A stretch of DNA of 6,215 nt, from assembly GCA_937941745.1 (NCBI GenBank), contig CALDGV010000529.1, positions 1 to 6,215 on the forward strand. Reading direction: 5' to 3'. Of the stretch, positions 1 to 6,215 are shown piece by piece (within the stretch, counting starts at the first letter, position 1; each line of letters begins with the position of its first letter). The notes beneath the pieces are model-generated. The model saw only the letters and a list, made by a program, of their open reading frames with translations. It had not been told where the DNA came from and ran no database searches. Made by a program: the position numbers and the translations under genes. This DNA is from an uncultured Prosthecobacter sp. (GTDB lineage Bacteria > Verrucomicrobiota > Verrucomicrobiia > Verrucomicrobiales > Verrucomicrobiaceae).

Positions 1-779
1 GGGATGTCGTGCGTCTGAACAAGGTTCCTGAAGAATCCCCCAACTTCCGATTCCTTCTGGCGGAGATGCACCGAGCCGGAACCCAGGCTGGAGTCCTGAA
101 CCAGTCGGTCTGCCGGTGTCTCGACCTTCCCGAAAGCTGGGAGGCGTTTGAGATGAGCAAGTCGGGCAATTTCCGGCGCAACCTTCGCCGCAACTGGACG
201 CACTTGTTTGAGAAGCTCGATGCCGGAGTGATGATGGAAATGCCTCCAGACGAGGCGAGCCGCGAGTTTTTCCGCCTGCATGCCATGCACTGGCCGGATG
301 GAGTGAGTTCATTCCTTCGTGCCCCGACCTGCCTCATTCATGCGGAGCTCATCAGGTGCTGGCTCCCGCAGGGCCGCATCATGATGCCTTTCATCCTGGT
401 GGATGGCAGGCCTGTTGGCTCCGTGTATGCCTTGTGTCATCGCGGGGAAGTTTTCATTTATCAGCTCGGCTGGGACAAGGCCTACGCTGGTTTCAGCATG
501 GGGAATCTCAGCGTCCGCGCTGTGGCCGTGGAGGCTATTCGTCGTGAGATGAAACTGGTGGATTTTCTTCCCGGTGAATACCGCTACAAGCGCGATTGGA
601 GTGGTCGGACGCGGGTGGTTTCGGATCTGGAGGTCTTCCATCGCTGGCGGCCACGATCCCTCGCGTTTCTCCTTCTGCGGACGATCAAACGCCGGTTCTA
701 TCCAGACACTGCTGCGCCGAATCCAGGCTCCGAAGTGCGTGAGCCCGCCCAGGAACCTCAAGCTGACCTTGCTTCATGA
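1..779 (+). CDS. CelD/FemAB-like GNAT-fold acyltransferase, 5' end outside window
   Basis: The frame is already open at the left edge (first full codon at base 3), so the GTG at 9 is probably internal and the true start lies upstream. Numbering from that GTG gives 256 residues. The order of motifs fits the BioF2-like/CelD acetyltransferase family (Acetyltransf_6). There is an LPESW segment (40-44), a basic helix rich in Arg (51-62, FRRNLRRNW), a Leu-His-x-x-H-W helix (90-95), the strand ILVDGRPVGSVYAL (129-142), then YQLGWDKAYAGFSMGNL (151-167) and the hallmark DFLPGEYRYKRDW (185-197). Known members transfer acyl or amino-acyl groups during exopolysaccharide, cellulose or cell-wall synthesis. 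The family is usually about 350-400 residues, so roughly 100 N-terminal residues are missing here. The tail after 230 is Pro/Glu-rich and looks disordered. Its stop overlaps the next start, so it probably acts in the same pathway as the glycosyltransferase, perhaps acylating the glycan. The exact substrate cannot be read from sequence. Confidence 0.85.
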   Translation, partial: DVVRLNKVPEESPNFRFLLAEMHRAGTQAGVLNQSVCRCLDLPESWEAFEMSKSGNFRRNLRRNWTHLFEKLDAGVMMEMPPDEASREFFRLHAMHWPDGVSSFLRAPTCLIHAELIRCWLPQGRIMMPFILVDGRPVGSVYALCHRGEVFIYQLGWDKAYAGFSMGNLSVRAVAVEAIRREMKLVDFLPGEYRYKRDWSGRTRVVSDLEVFHRWRPRSLAFLLLRTIKRRFYPDTAAPNPGSEVREPAQEPQADLAS

Positions 780-2002
780 AAGTTCTCGTCCTCACGGCGG
801 ATGCCAACACGCTCATTTACCATCGCGGAGACCTGATCCGCGATTTCGCCGCGCATGGTTGTGAGGTTGTGACTTCGGCGGCGGAGGATTACCCGCATGT
901 GCGGAAGTTTGTCAGCGATCTTGGCGGGCGTCATGAGCCGATCCGGATGGTGCGCAGCCGGGTGAATCTGGCCCGGGACTGGGTCACTTGGATGGACATG
1001 TTCCGCCTCTTCCGTCGCGAGCGCCCGGATGCCCTCTTTGCCTACACCATCAAGTCCGTGGTCTATGGCTGCGTGGTCGCCCGTCTGGCCGGGGTCCCGA
1101 GAATTTATGCCCTTCTTCCAGGTCTCGGCTTCACCTTCGTCAAGCCGGAGACCCTCCGCCAGAGCCTCGTGCAGTGGCTGTCCAAGCTGCTGCACCGGAT
1201 TGCCCTCTTCTGCGCCGATGTGATTTTAATGCAGAACCAGGATGATCTGCACCTGTTCCGGGAGATGAAGCTGCTGCCCGATGGTGTCCCCGTGCATGTG
1301 ACCGCAGGCAGTGGGGTGAACCTGGACGAATACCCCCATGCGCCGATTGAGGCGCAGGATCCTGACATCGCAGCAGGCCGCATCCGCTTCGTTCTGGTAA
1401 GCCGGCTCCTGATCAGCAAAGGCGTCCGTGTGTTTGCCGAGGCCGCCCGGGTGATCAAAGCCAGGCATCCTCAGGTGGAGTTTCATCTGGTCGGACCTTT
1501 CGATCCCAATCCCAACCGTGTCGAGGAATCGGAGGTGGAGCAGTGGGTGCGGGAGGGGATTTTAAAGCATCATGGCATGGTGAGGGACATTCCTCCGCTA
1601 TTGCGCACGATGCATGTCTTCTGCCTGCCGACCTGGTATCGGGAAGGCGTTCCACACGCGACCTTGGAGGCTCTTTCTACAGGGCGTGCGGTCATCACCA
1701 CGGATTCTGTGGGTGCTCGTGAATGCGTTGCTCAGCCTTTGACGGTTTCGGGGCCTTCCAGACGGGGAGCCAACGGCTTTCTCTGCCCTCCGCGTGATGT
1801 TGAGGCCGTGGTGGAGGCCATGCAGTTCTTCGTGGACCATCCTTCGCAGGTGGCGCTCATGGGCAGGGCCAGCCGGCAGCTGGCAGAAGAGGTCTTTGAT
1901 GTCCGGCTTGTGGATCAGATCATCCTCAAAGCCATGGATTTGAACGTTCCCAGTCCCGAAACAATCCACCCAGCATCTTGCCCGCAGCCTGCCGTTGCGT
2001 GA
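776..2002 (+). CDS. Family 4 (GT-B fold) glycosyltransferase, CapM/PglA-like
   Basis: This 408-residue protein has the two-domain layout of GT4 retaining glycosyltransferases that add a sugar to a lipid-linked oligosaccharide at the cytoplasmic membrane face. The N-terminal Rossmann half starts at residue 1 (KVLVLTADAN) and contains the acceptor-side segment around 94-121 (small residues, then LPGLGFTF), typical of CapM/PglA-like members. The C-terminal half begins near 204 with FVLVSRLLISKG, where R210 and K215 are the expected phosphate-binding pair. It continues through FHLVGPFDP (236-244) and the EX7E motif (E290 to E298 in REGVPHATLE), and ends with NGFLCPPRDVEAV (333-345). An extra stretch near 318-332 precedes NGF. 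The ATG overlaps the previous stop (ATGA, 776-779), implying translational coupling; no good ribosome binding site is visible. The gene ends in tandem stops, TGA then TAA. Donor sugar and linkage are unknown. It most likely assembles an exopolysaccharide repeat unit with its neighbours. Confidence 0.92.
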   Translation: MKVLVLTADANTLIYHRGDLIRDFAAHGCEVVTSAAEDYPHVRKFVSDLGGRHEPIRMVRSRVNLARDWVTWMDMFRLFRRERPDALFAYTIKSVVYGCVVARLAGVPRIYALLPGLGFTFVKPETLRQSLVQWLSKLLHRIALFCADVILMQNQDDLHLFREMKLLPDGVPVHVTAGSGVNLDEYPHAPIEAQDPDIAAGRIRFVLVSRLLISKGVRVFAEAARVIKARHPQVEFHLVGPFDPNPNRVEESEVEQWVREGILKHHGMVRDIPPLLRTMHVFCLPTWYREGVPHATLEALSTGRAVITTDSVGARECVAQPLTVSGPSRRGANGFLCPPRDVEAVVEAMQFFVDHPSQVALMGRASRQLAEEVFDVRLVDQIILKAMDLNVPSPETIHPASCPQPAVA

Positions 2003-2006
2003 TAAT
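1978..2006 (+). promoter_or_regulatory. Possible sigma-70-type promoter for the chain-length gene
   Basis: TTGCCC (1978-1983, four of six matches to the -35 consensus) and GATAAT (2001-2006, five of six to the -10) are separated by 17 bases. They sit at the end of the glycosyltransferase gene, in the only A+T-rich patch of this part of the window. Transcription would begin near 2013, leaving only about 11 bases before the ATG at 2024 but a normal leader before the in-frame ATG at 2129. The match may be chance, because the -10 coincides with the tandem stop codons and the gene can also be read from the upstream operon. Confidence 0.3.
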
Positions 2007-2023
2007 TAAGTAGTTTCAGCCTT

Positions 2024-4420
2024 ATGGCCTTCCGCCTTGCCATCGAACCCCATGCCTCGCACCAGCCTATGCCTGGAGCTGCGGGTTCGCGTGCGCTGAT
2101 GCCTCATGCCCCCAGCCAGGGGCATGGAATGCCGCTGGCTCATCCGTCCCCACCCAGCCAGGTGGACCACAGCCCTTATCTTTCGACTCCGGCTCCTCAG
2201 TTCAGTGAGTCATTGATCAGCATTGGAGATCTTTTTGGCTACTTGAGAAGGTTTGGCCTTCTCGGCTTGCTCATCGCCCTGCCGCTGGCGGCCTTCACCT
2301 TCTACTTCCTGGGCATGGGGGCGAAGATTTACGAATCGGAGGCGAAACTGCGTCTTCGGATCGGGGAGGGGAACTCGCTCAATCTGCCGGATGTGATCCG
2401 CCATGGACCCGGTGAACTCAGTGCTCCGCAGCTCATGAACAATCATCTCACCGAGATGAAGTCCCGGCGCTTTGCGGAGTTCCTGTTTGACTACTTTGAT
2501 GTGGCAAAGCGCGAGACGTGGACGGCCAATCTGCTCGCCCATCCAGGCCGCAAAGCCCAGTTGTTGAAGCTCGTGGGCCTCTACAAAGAGGGCTCACCTC
2601 CTCCGGCCAAGGAATACTTTGTCGATCAGATCCTGTCGGCAGTGATCGTCGAGCCGCTCAAGGAGTCTCACATCCTCCGCGTGATCGTCCGTGACCTCGA
2701 TCCGGAGATGGCCGCCTACATCGCCAACACGTTTGCGGAGAATTACATCCGTTTCTCAGGCGTGGAGGCCTCGGGCCTGATCGGCAAGGACAGGGACTAC
2801 CTCGTTAAAAAAGAGGCCGAGCTGCGGCAGCGGCTGGAGGAGAAGGAGAAGCAGCTGGCGGAATACACCAAGAGCGCCAACATCGTCGATCCATCTGCGG
2901 CGAGCGGTGTGGACAGTGCGCGGATGATGCAGTTCAACACAGCCATCACCGAGGCCCAGCAGAAGCTGATTCAGGCGCGAAGCGATCTGCAAAGCATCCG
3001 CACCACGCAGCAGGCCGGGCGTGACCTTCAGGAAGTCCGGCTGGTGGGAGAAAATGTGGATGTGGCCATGCATCGTCAGAAGCTGGATGAGAAAATCACC
3101 GCCCGCCGCGCCCTTGAGCCTCTTTGTGGCCGCCGCCACCCGCAGATGATCGCACTCACCGGTGAGATCGAGAGCCTGCAGATGAGCCTGAAGAAGGCGA
3201 TAGATGCCGTTGTCACACGTGCCGAGTCTGATGTGGCCAGTTACGAGAAGCTCATCAACGACTACGATGCCCAGCTGCGTTCAGCGCAGAACCTTGCTGT
3301 CGATCAGAGTGGCAAGATGGTGGAGTACAACATCCTCCGCGAGCAGGTGAACGGCGCCCGGCTGGACTACCAGAAGATCGCTGCCAGCCTGCGGAATGCC
3401 GAGATCACCGGTGGGTTTACGGAAGGTAGTGTGCTCAGTCTCGCGGACGTTGCCGGAGTGCCTCAGAAGCCGGTAAAGCCGAACAAGCCGATGGCTGCGA
3501 TCGCGAGCCTCATGCTGTTCAGCATCATTTCCTTGGGGCTGCCTGTGGGCTGGGGGCTCTTGGATCAGCACGTGCTGAAGTTCATCCGCCAGGGCGGCTC
3601 ACCTTCGGTCAACATCCCTTCCGCCAGGGATGTTCCTCACGTGCCCGTCGGTCACACGCCAGTCATTCAAAGGCCGCCTACGGTCCGGCTGATGGTGCCT
3701 CCTCCGCCCGAGGCAGCGCCACCGCCTCCGGCACCTTTGGCGATTCCTGGGGCTGGTTCAGCTCCGGTCATCGCCCGCCTGCCTAAGATCGCCTCCGCTC
3801 ATCCAGAGCGCATGCTGGGGCAGCTTTTGAAGCCCGAACCTGTCGGTGCCTCGGGAGCTCTTAGCCAGATCACGACGACCCTGGAAATGCAGGCCTTGAA
3901 GCGCAGCGGTCTGGGCGGAGTCATCCTTATCACGAGTTCCGAAGCTGGCGAGGGTAAGACCGCCGCAGCGGCAGCGCTGGCGGCCGCCTTTTGCCACCAG
4001 GGCCGGAGCGTTTTCATGATGGAGTGCAACGCGGTTTCACCGACACTCCACCAGTGGTTCCCGCACTCCAATCAGCACAGTTCGTGGGCCAATGACCTCG
4101 AGTCGCTGCGCTATGGAAACACGCACCTCTTTCTGCTGCCTGCGCATGACCTCCCGGCGTACGCGACCAATGAGCTTCTGGACGGCTATCGCGCCTGGAT
4201 TGACCGTGCCCGGCATTATGTGGACTGGATCATCCTTGATGCCGGTCCGGTGCTCAGAAACTTCGCTGATGTCGCTCCGCTGGCTCCTCTGGCGACGGAT
4301 GTGTTGTTGGTCAATGATCCCAGCATTGCCAGCCCGGCCAAACTTCGTGCCGCACTCAACCTGCTGCAGCCGATGATGAGCAGCAGTGCCTTCCGTGGAT
4401 TGATCGTTCAGGGAGCCTGA
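2024..4420 (+). CDS. Wzz-type polysaccharide co-polymerase fused to a degenerate BY-kinase-like ATPase domain
   Basis: This 798-residue inner-membrane protein should control chain length and export of a surface polysaccharide. Residues 1-63 are a Pro/His/Ser-rich extension. A first membrane helix (about 76-97) is followed by a large periplasmic region with coiled coils (about 255-285, 300-345, 380-420) and a HPQMIALTGEIESL segment (372-385). The GNVR-like stretch EYNILREQVNGARLDY (434-449) and the Pro motif VPQKPVKPNKP (479-489) precede a second helix (490-511); all of this is classic for PCP-2 co-polymerases. A Pro-rich cytoplasmic linker (about 515-620) leads to the ATPase domain. That domain has Walker A SSEAGEGKT (638-646, K645) and Walker B IILDAGPV (D739). 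The Walker A' motif reads MMECNAVSPTLH (665-676), so the usual two Asp are Glu667 and Asn669 and the Arg is lost. There is no C-terminal tyrosine cluster. Kinase activity is therefore doubtful (inference). The start is uncertain: ATG 2129 (residue 36) has AGGGG six bases upstream, whereas 2024 has no ribosome binding site. Confidence 0.92.
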   Translation: MAFRLAIEPHASHQPMPGAAGSRALMPHAPSQGHGMPLAHPSPPSQVDHSPYLSTPAPQFSESLISIGDLFGYLRRFGLLGLLIALPLAAFTFYFLGMGAKIYESEAKLRLRIGEGNSLNLPDVIRHGPGELSAPQLMNNHLTEMKSRRFAEFLFDYFDVAKRETWTANLLAHPGRKAQLLKLVGLYKEGSPPPAKEYFVDQILSAVIVEPLKESHILRVIVRDLDPEMAAYIANTFAENYIRFSGVEASGLIGKDRDYLVKKEAELRQRLEEKEKQLAEYTKSANIVDPSAASGVDSARMMQFNTAITEAQQKLIQARSDLQSIRTTQQAGRDLQEVRLVGENVDVAMHRQKLDEKITARRALEPLCGRRHPQMIALTGEIESLQMSLKKAIDAVVTRAESDVASYEKLINDYDAQLRSAQNLAVDQSGKMVEYNILREQVNGARLDYQKIAASLRNAEITGGFTEGSVLSLADVAGVPQKPVKPNKPMAAIASLMLFSIISLGLPVGWGLLDQHVLKFIRQGGSPSVNIPSARDVPHVPVGHTPVIQRPPTVRLMVPPPPEAAPPPPAPLAIPGAGSAPVIARLPKIASAHPERMLGQLLKPEPVGASGALSQITTTLEMQALKRSGLGGVILITSSEAGEGKTAAAAALAAAFCHQGRSVFMMECNAVSPTLHQWFPHSNQHSSWANDLESLRYGNTHLFLLPAHDLPAYATNELLDGYRAWIDRARHYVDWIILDAGPVLRNFADVAPLAPLATDVLLVNDPSIASPAKLRAALNLLQPMMSSSAFRGLIVQGA
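2118..2131 (+). promoter_or_regulatory. Candidate ribosome binding site and alternative start inside the chain-length gene
   Basis: AGGGG at 2118-2122 lies six bases before an in-frame ATG at 2129-2131, which is codon 36 of the longest reading. It is the best Shine-Dalgarno-like match near this gene's possible starts, and it still lies well ahead of the first membrane helix (residue 76). It would give a 763-residue product. The preceding 35 codons look compatible with coding, so this remains an alternative rather than the preferred start. Confidence 0.3.
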
Positions 4421-4446
4421 TCTGGTGGAGAAGACCGCAGCCAAGT

Positions 4447-5799
4447 TCAGGGCAGGTCTGATGCCGCTTCCTCATCATCCTGGAGATAGGTCTGCCCCCG
4501 GTAGAAGGAGGCGACGACGAAAAAGATGACTGTCGTGACAGCGGTGACCTTGAGGAAGAACCACCAATAATTGGCTCCTCCCAGATCCGCCGCTGCCCCG
4601 GCTTTTTCGATGTAGGCGTTCACGCGTGCCGTGAAAAAGTTGCCCAGGGCCACAGACATGAGATCCAAGGACATGACCAGGGATTTCAAGCGTTTTGGAG
4701 CCTGGGTGTAGCTGAACTCCAAGGCCGTGATGGAAATGAGGATCTCAGCACTGGTGATGAGCAGGTAGTCCAGCACCTGCCAGCCGATGGAAGGTTTCAG
4801 GCCGGCGCTGATCTGTTCTTCGATCCATGCAGAAACGTAGATGGTGGCCAGCGTGAGTACAAAGCCGACTCCGATCCGTTTGAGCGGGCTGAAATCGATG
4901 AAGCGAGCTGTCTGCGGGTAAATGACGAGTGTGAAGAGCGGGATCAGCGTGAGGATGAAGAAGGGGTTGATCGCCTGAAGCTGGGCCGGGTTCAATTCGA
5001 AGCCGATCACCCGCAGGTCCATTTTGGCCGCCTGCGCCACCCAGGCGGAGGAACTTTGGTCAAAAATGCTCCAGAACGCGGCAATCAGCATGAAAAGAGG
5101 GATGAGTCCTGCCAGGGCGCGCAGAAACTTCGGGTCGCAAAGGTCTTTGATGAAGTTCTTCCTGTCTGCGGGCACGTGGGCGAAGGTTTTTCTTCCCATC
5201 CAGAACACAAGTGTCGCCAGAAACATGAGAATGCCGGGCACGCCGAAGGCGACATGCGGCCCATACCACTCCAGCAGCTTTGGGGTGAGCAACTGGGATA
5301 CCACCGCGCCCAGGTTGATCGAGAGGTAGAACCAGTTGAAGGCCTTGGAGAGCAGGTGTGCATTGGTCCGTGCAAATTGATCTCCGACGTGTGCAGAAAC
5401 GCAGGGCTTGATGCCGCCCGCACCGATGGCGATCAGCGTCAGCCCCACCACGAGCCCCGAGCGGGTATTGTCCACGGCCAGGGCCAGGTGTCCAAGGCAG
5501 TACACCAGAGAAAGTGCGATGATGGTTTTGTATTTGCCCAGCCAGAGATCGGCAATCAGGGCTCCGATCAGGGGAGTGAAATAGACTCCGGCGATGAAGA
5601 GGTGGGTCCATTCCTTGGCCTTGGCCTCGCTCATCAGGTCCTGGGCTCCTTCATGCGTCACCAGCGCAGTCGTCATGAAAAGATAGAGGATGGCCCTCAT
5701 GCCATAGAAGCTGAACCGCTCCGCCAGTTCATTGCCGATGATGAAGGGAATGCCATGCGGCATGGTCGTCAGAGGAGCTGGTGCGGTGCGGTAAGCCAT
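4447..5799 (-). CDS. POT/PTR2-family proton-coupled oligopeptide transporter (MFS)
   Basis: This 450-residue inner-membrane protein has about twelve hydrophobic segments and should import di- and tripeptides with protons. The POT signature ExxERFxxYG is at 24-33 (ELAERFSFYG; E24, E27, R28). The helix-4 motif GGIKPCVSAHVGDQF (128-142) carries K131, and the second PTR2 signature, FNWFYLSINLGA, is at 154-165. Helix 7 has FWSIFDQSSSAW (242-253) and helix 10 has LEFSYTQAP (360-368, E361), both close to animal PepT1 sequences recalled from memory. The helix 6-7 loop (about 202-227) is too short for the HA/HB helix pair seen in many bacterial POTs, which fits the length of 450 rather than about 490. 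It converges on the polysaccharide genes with a 26-bp gap, so it is a separate transcription unit. No strong ribosome binding site precedes the ATG; Met13 is a possible alternative start. Confidence 0.95.
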   Translation of the reverse strand: MAYRTAPAPLTTMPHGIPFIIGNELAERFSFYGMRAILYLFMTTALVTHEGAQDLMSEAKAKEWTHLFIAGVYFTPLIGALIADLWLGKYKTIIALSLVYCLGHLALAVDNTRSGLVVGLTLIAIGAGGIKPCVSAHVGDQFARTNAHLLSKAFNWFYLSINLGAVVSQLLTPKLLEWYGPHVAFGVPGILMFLATLVFWMGRKTFAHVPADRKNFIKDLCDPKFLRALAGLIPLFMLIAAFWSIFDQSSSAWVAQAAKMDLRVIGFELNPAQLQAINPFFILTLIPLFTLVIYPQTARFIDFSPLKRIGVGFVLTLATIYVSAWIEEQISAGLKPSIGWQVLDYLLITSAEILISITALEFSYTQAPKRLKSLVMSLDLMSVALGNFFTARVNAYIEKAGAAADLGGANYWWFFLKVTAVTTVIFFVVASFYRGQTYLQDDEEAASDLP

Positions 5800-5963
5800 G
5801 GGAACGTGGGCGGAAAGTAAACGACAGCCCTTTCGGCGTATCAGAGCCCGCAGCGCCTGTCAGCCCCGAAAACAGTCAAAAAGGCCAGCTCTGTGCAACT
5901 GATGGGGCGCATGGCTTGAGAAAGCTTCTCAGCTGGCCCTTGCCATCGTAGGTCGTTCTTCTC
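5800..5963. other. Divergent intergenic region between transporter and zinc-ribbon genes
   Basis: These 164 bases must hold the start signals of both flanking genes. No convincing -35/-10 pair was found on either strand. The best - strand candidate -35, TTGACT beside the T tract, has no -10 at 16-18 bases. The main structure is the nested inverted repeat at 5883-5938. Confidence 0.6.
5878..5938 (-). terminator. Inverted repeat plus T tract: terminator-like or attenuator-like element in the transporter leader
   Basis: GGCCAGCT (5883-5890) and AGCTGGCC (5931-5938) are perfect 8-base complements separated by 40 bases. Inside lies a second hairpin, TGAGAA (5917-5922) with TTCTCA (5926-5931), sharing one base with the outer arm. 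Read on the - strand, the outer stem is followed at once by TTTTTGAC and then TGTTTT, the layout of an intrinsic terminator. On the + strand no T run follows. It lies about 80 bases upstream of the transporter start, on the same strand. It could therefore attenuate that gene's leader transcript, or stop antisense transcription coming from the right. The long loop weakens the call. Confidence 0.4.
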
Positions 5964-6215
5964 ATGATGGGGCTACCTCCTCCCCCCCAAGCTGTGCCCT
6001 CCGCCAACGTTACTTGTCCGCATTGCGAGACACCTGTTGAAATTCAGGTGACGGCTGTGACGCGGTCACGTCCTTGCCCTCAATGCGGGAAGACCATCAT
6101 GCTGCAGGTGGCGGGGCGCAATGCACGCATCCGGCACAAGGCGCTGCTGACGGCCCCCACTGCGGCTATGGAGTCCTCGCCCAGATCGGTTGTTGAGGAT
6201 CAGGCCTCGGTGCTG
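5964..6215 (+). CDS. Zinc-ribbon (double CxxC) protein of unknown function, 3' end outside window
   Basis: An open frame of 84 codons begins at ATG 5964 (a second ATG follows directly at 5967) and is still open at the right edge. An in-frame TAG at 5949-5951, with no other start codon after it, fixes the start to one of these two ATGs. After a Pro-rich opening (PPPP, residues 5-8, encoded across a run of seven C) comes a CPHC (18-21) and CPQC (38-41) pair 16 residues apart. This is the geometry of a small zinc ribbon, with a typical CGK turn. Residues 50-62 are basic (GRNARIRHKALL), and 63-84 are low-complexity Ala/Ser/Pro/Glu, perhaps a linker to a further domain. I do not recognise the family. 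Such N-terminal ribbons occur on DNA-binding, regulatory and membrane-anchored proteins, and the rest of the gene would decide between these. It is divergent from the transporter, and no clear ribosome binding site is visible. Confidence 0.75.
   Translation, partial: MMGLPPPPQAVPSANVTCPHCETPVEIQVTAVTRSRPCPQCGKTIMLQVAGRNARIRHKALLTAPTAAMESSPRSVVEDQASVL

Noticed and set aside
9..11. GTG as the true start of the first gene
   Set aside because: The frame is open to the left edge and the residues just before it (Asp-Val) continue naturally into the conserved fold, so the gene begins outside the window.
309..1195. Antisense frames of 150 and 145 codons opposite the acyltransferase and glycosyltransferase genes
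   Set aside because: No recognisable motif or ribosome binding site, and they overlap strongly supported genes; coding shadows.
4408..4460. Short inverted repeats TCAGG/CCTGA (4408-4420) and AGACC/GGTCT (4432-4459) between the convergent genes
   Set aside because: Stems are only 5 bp, lie largely inside coding sequence and have no T tract on either strand; not a convincing bidirectional terminator.
5056..5820. 254-codon + strand reading frame opposite the peptide transporter
   Set aside because: It is fully antisense to a gene with clear POT motifs; its translation is rich in Gly/Gln/His/Arg with no domain, as expected from a GC-rich shadow frame.
5876..5881. TTGACT on the - strand as a -35 box for the transporter
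   Set aside because: No -10-like hexamer occurs 16-18 bases downstream; the spacing leads to GCGCTG.
5841..5912. 23-codon - strand reading frame in the transporter leader, a possible leader peptide
   Set aside because: No ribosome binding site, no run of regulatory codons, and it crosses the T tract; a chance frame is likelier, though it would matter if the attenuator were confirmed.

Overview
The window is GC-rich (about 60% by eye) bacterial chromosomal DNA, densely coding, with short intergenic gaps. Protein style suggests a Gram-negative environmental bacterium. The mix of an exopolysaccharide (EPS) cluster, a PepT1-like oligopeptide transporter and a small zinc-ribbon protein would fit the Verrucomicrobia/Planctomycetes side of the tree. 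That placement is impression only; no rRNA or marker gene is present.

Left part (1-4420, all + strand) is the tail of a surface-polysaccharide cluster. It holds the C-terminal two thirds of a CelD/FemAB-like GNAT acyltransferase (open at the left edge), then a family-4 glycosyltransferase joined to it by an ATGA stop/start overlap. After 21 bp comes a 798-residue Wzz-type chain-length/co-polymerase protein fused to a BY-kinase-like ATPase domain. Together these would build and decorate a lipid-linked repeat unit (glycosyltransferase, acyltransferase) and control its polymerisation and export (the Wzz-type protein). The kinase-like domain keeps Walker A and the Walker B aspartate, but its Walker A' motif is changed and it has no C-terminal tyrosine cluster. 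This is the most unusual coding feature here.

Right part: a convergent - strand gene (4447-5799) encodes a POT/PTR2 proton-coupled oligopeptide transporter. Its ExxER, KP, FWxxFDQ and LEFSYTQAP motifs resemble animal PepT1, and it lacks room for the two extra helices of many bacterial POTs. A 164-bp divergent intergenic region follows. It carries an 8-bp perfect inverted repeat with a nested 6-bp hairpin, followed on the - strand by a T5 tract; this looks like a terminator or attenuator in the leader of the transporter gene. At the right edge, a + strand gene starts at 5964 and runs out of the window; it encodes a double-CxxC zinc-ribbon protein of unknown function.

No RNA genes, mobile elements, CRISPR arrays or attachment sites were recognised. 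None of the starts has a strong Shine-Dalgarno sequence at canonical distance, so several start choices rest on reading-frame limits and protein similarity.
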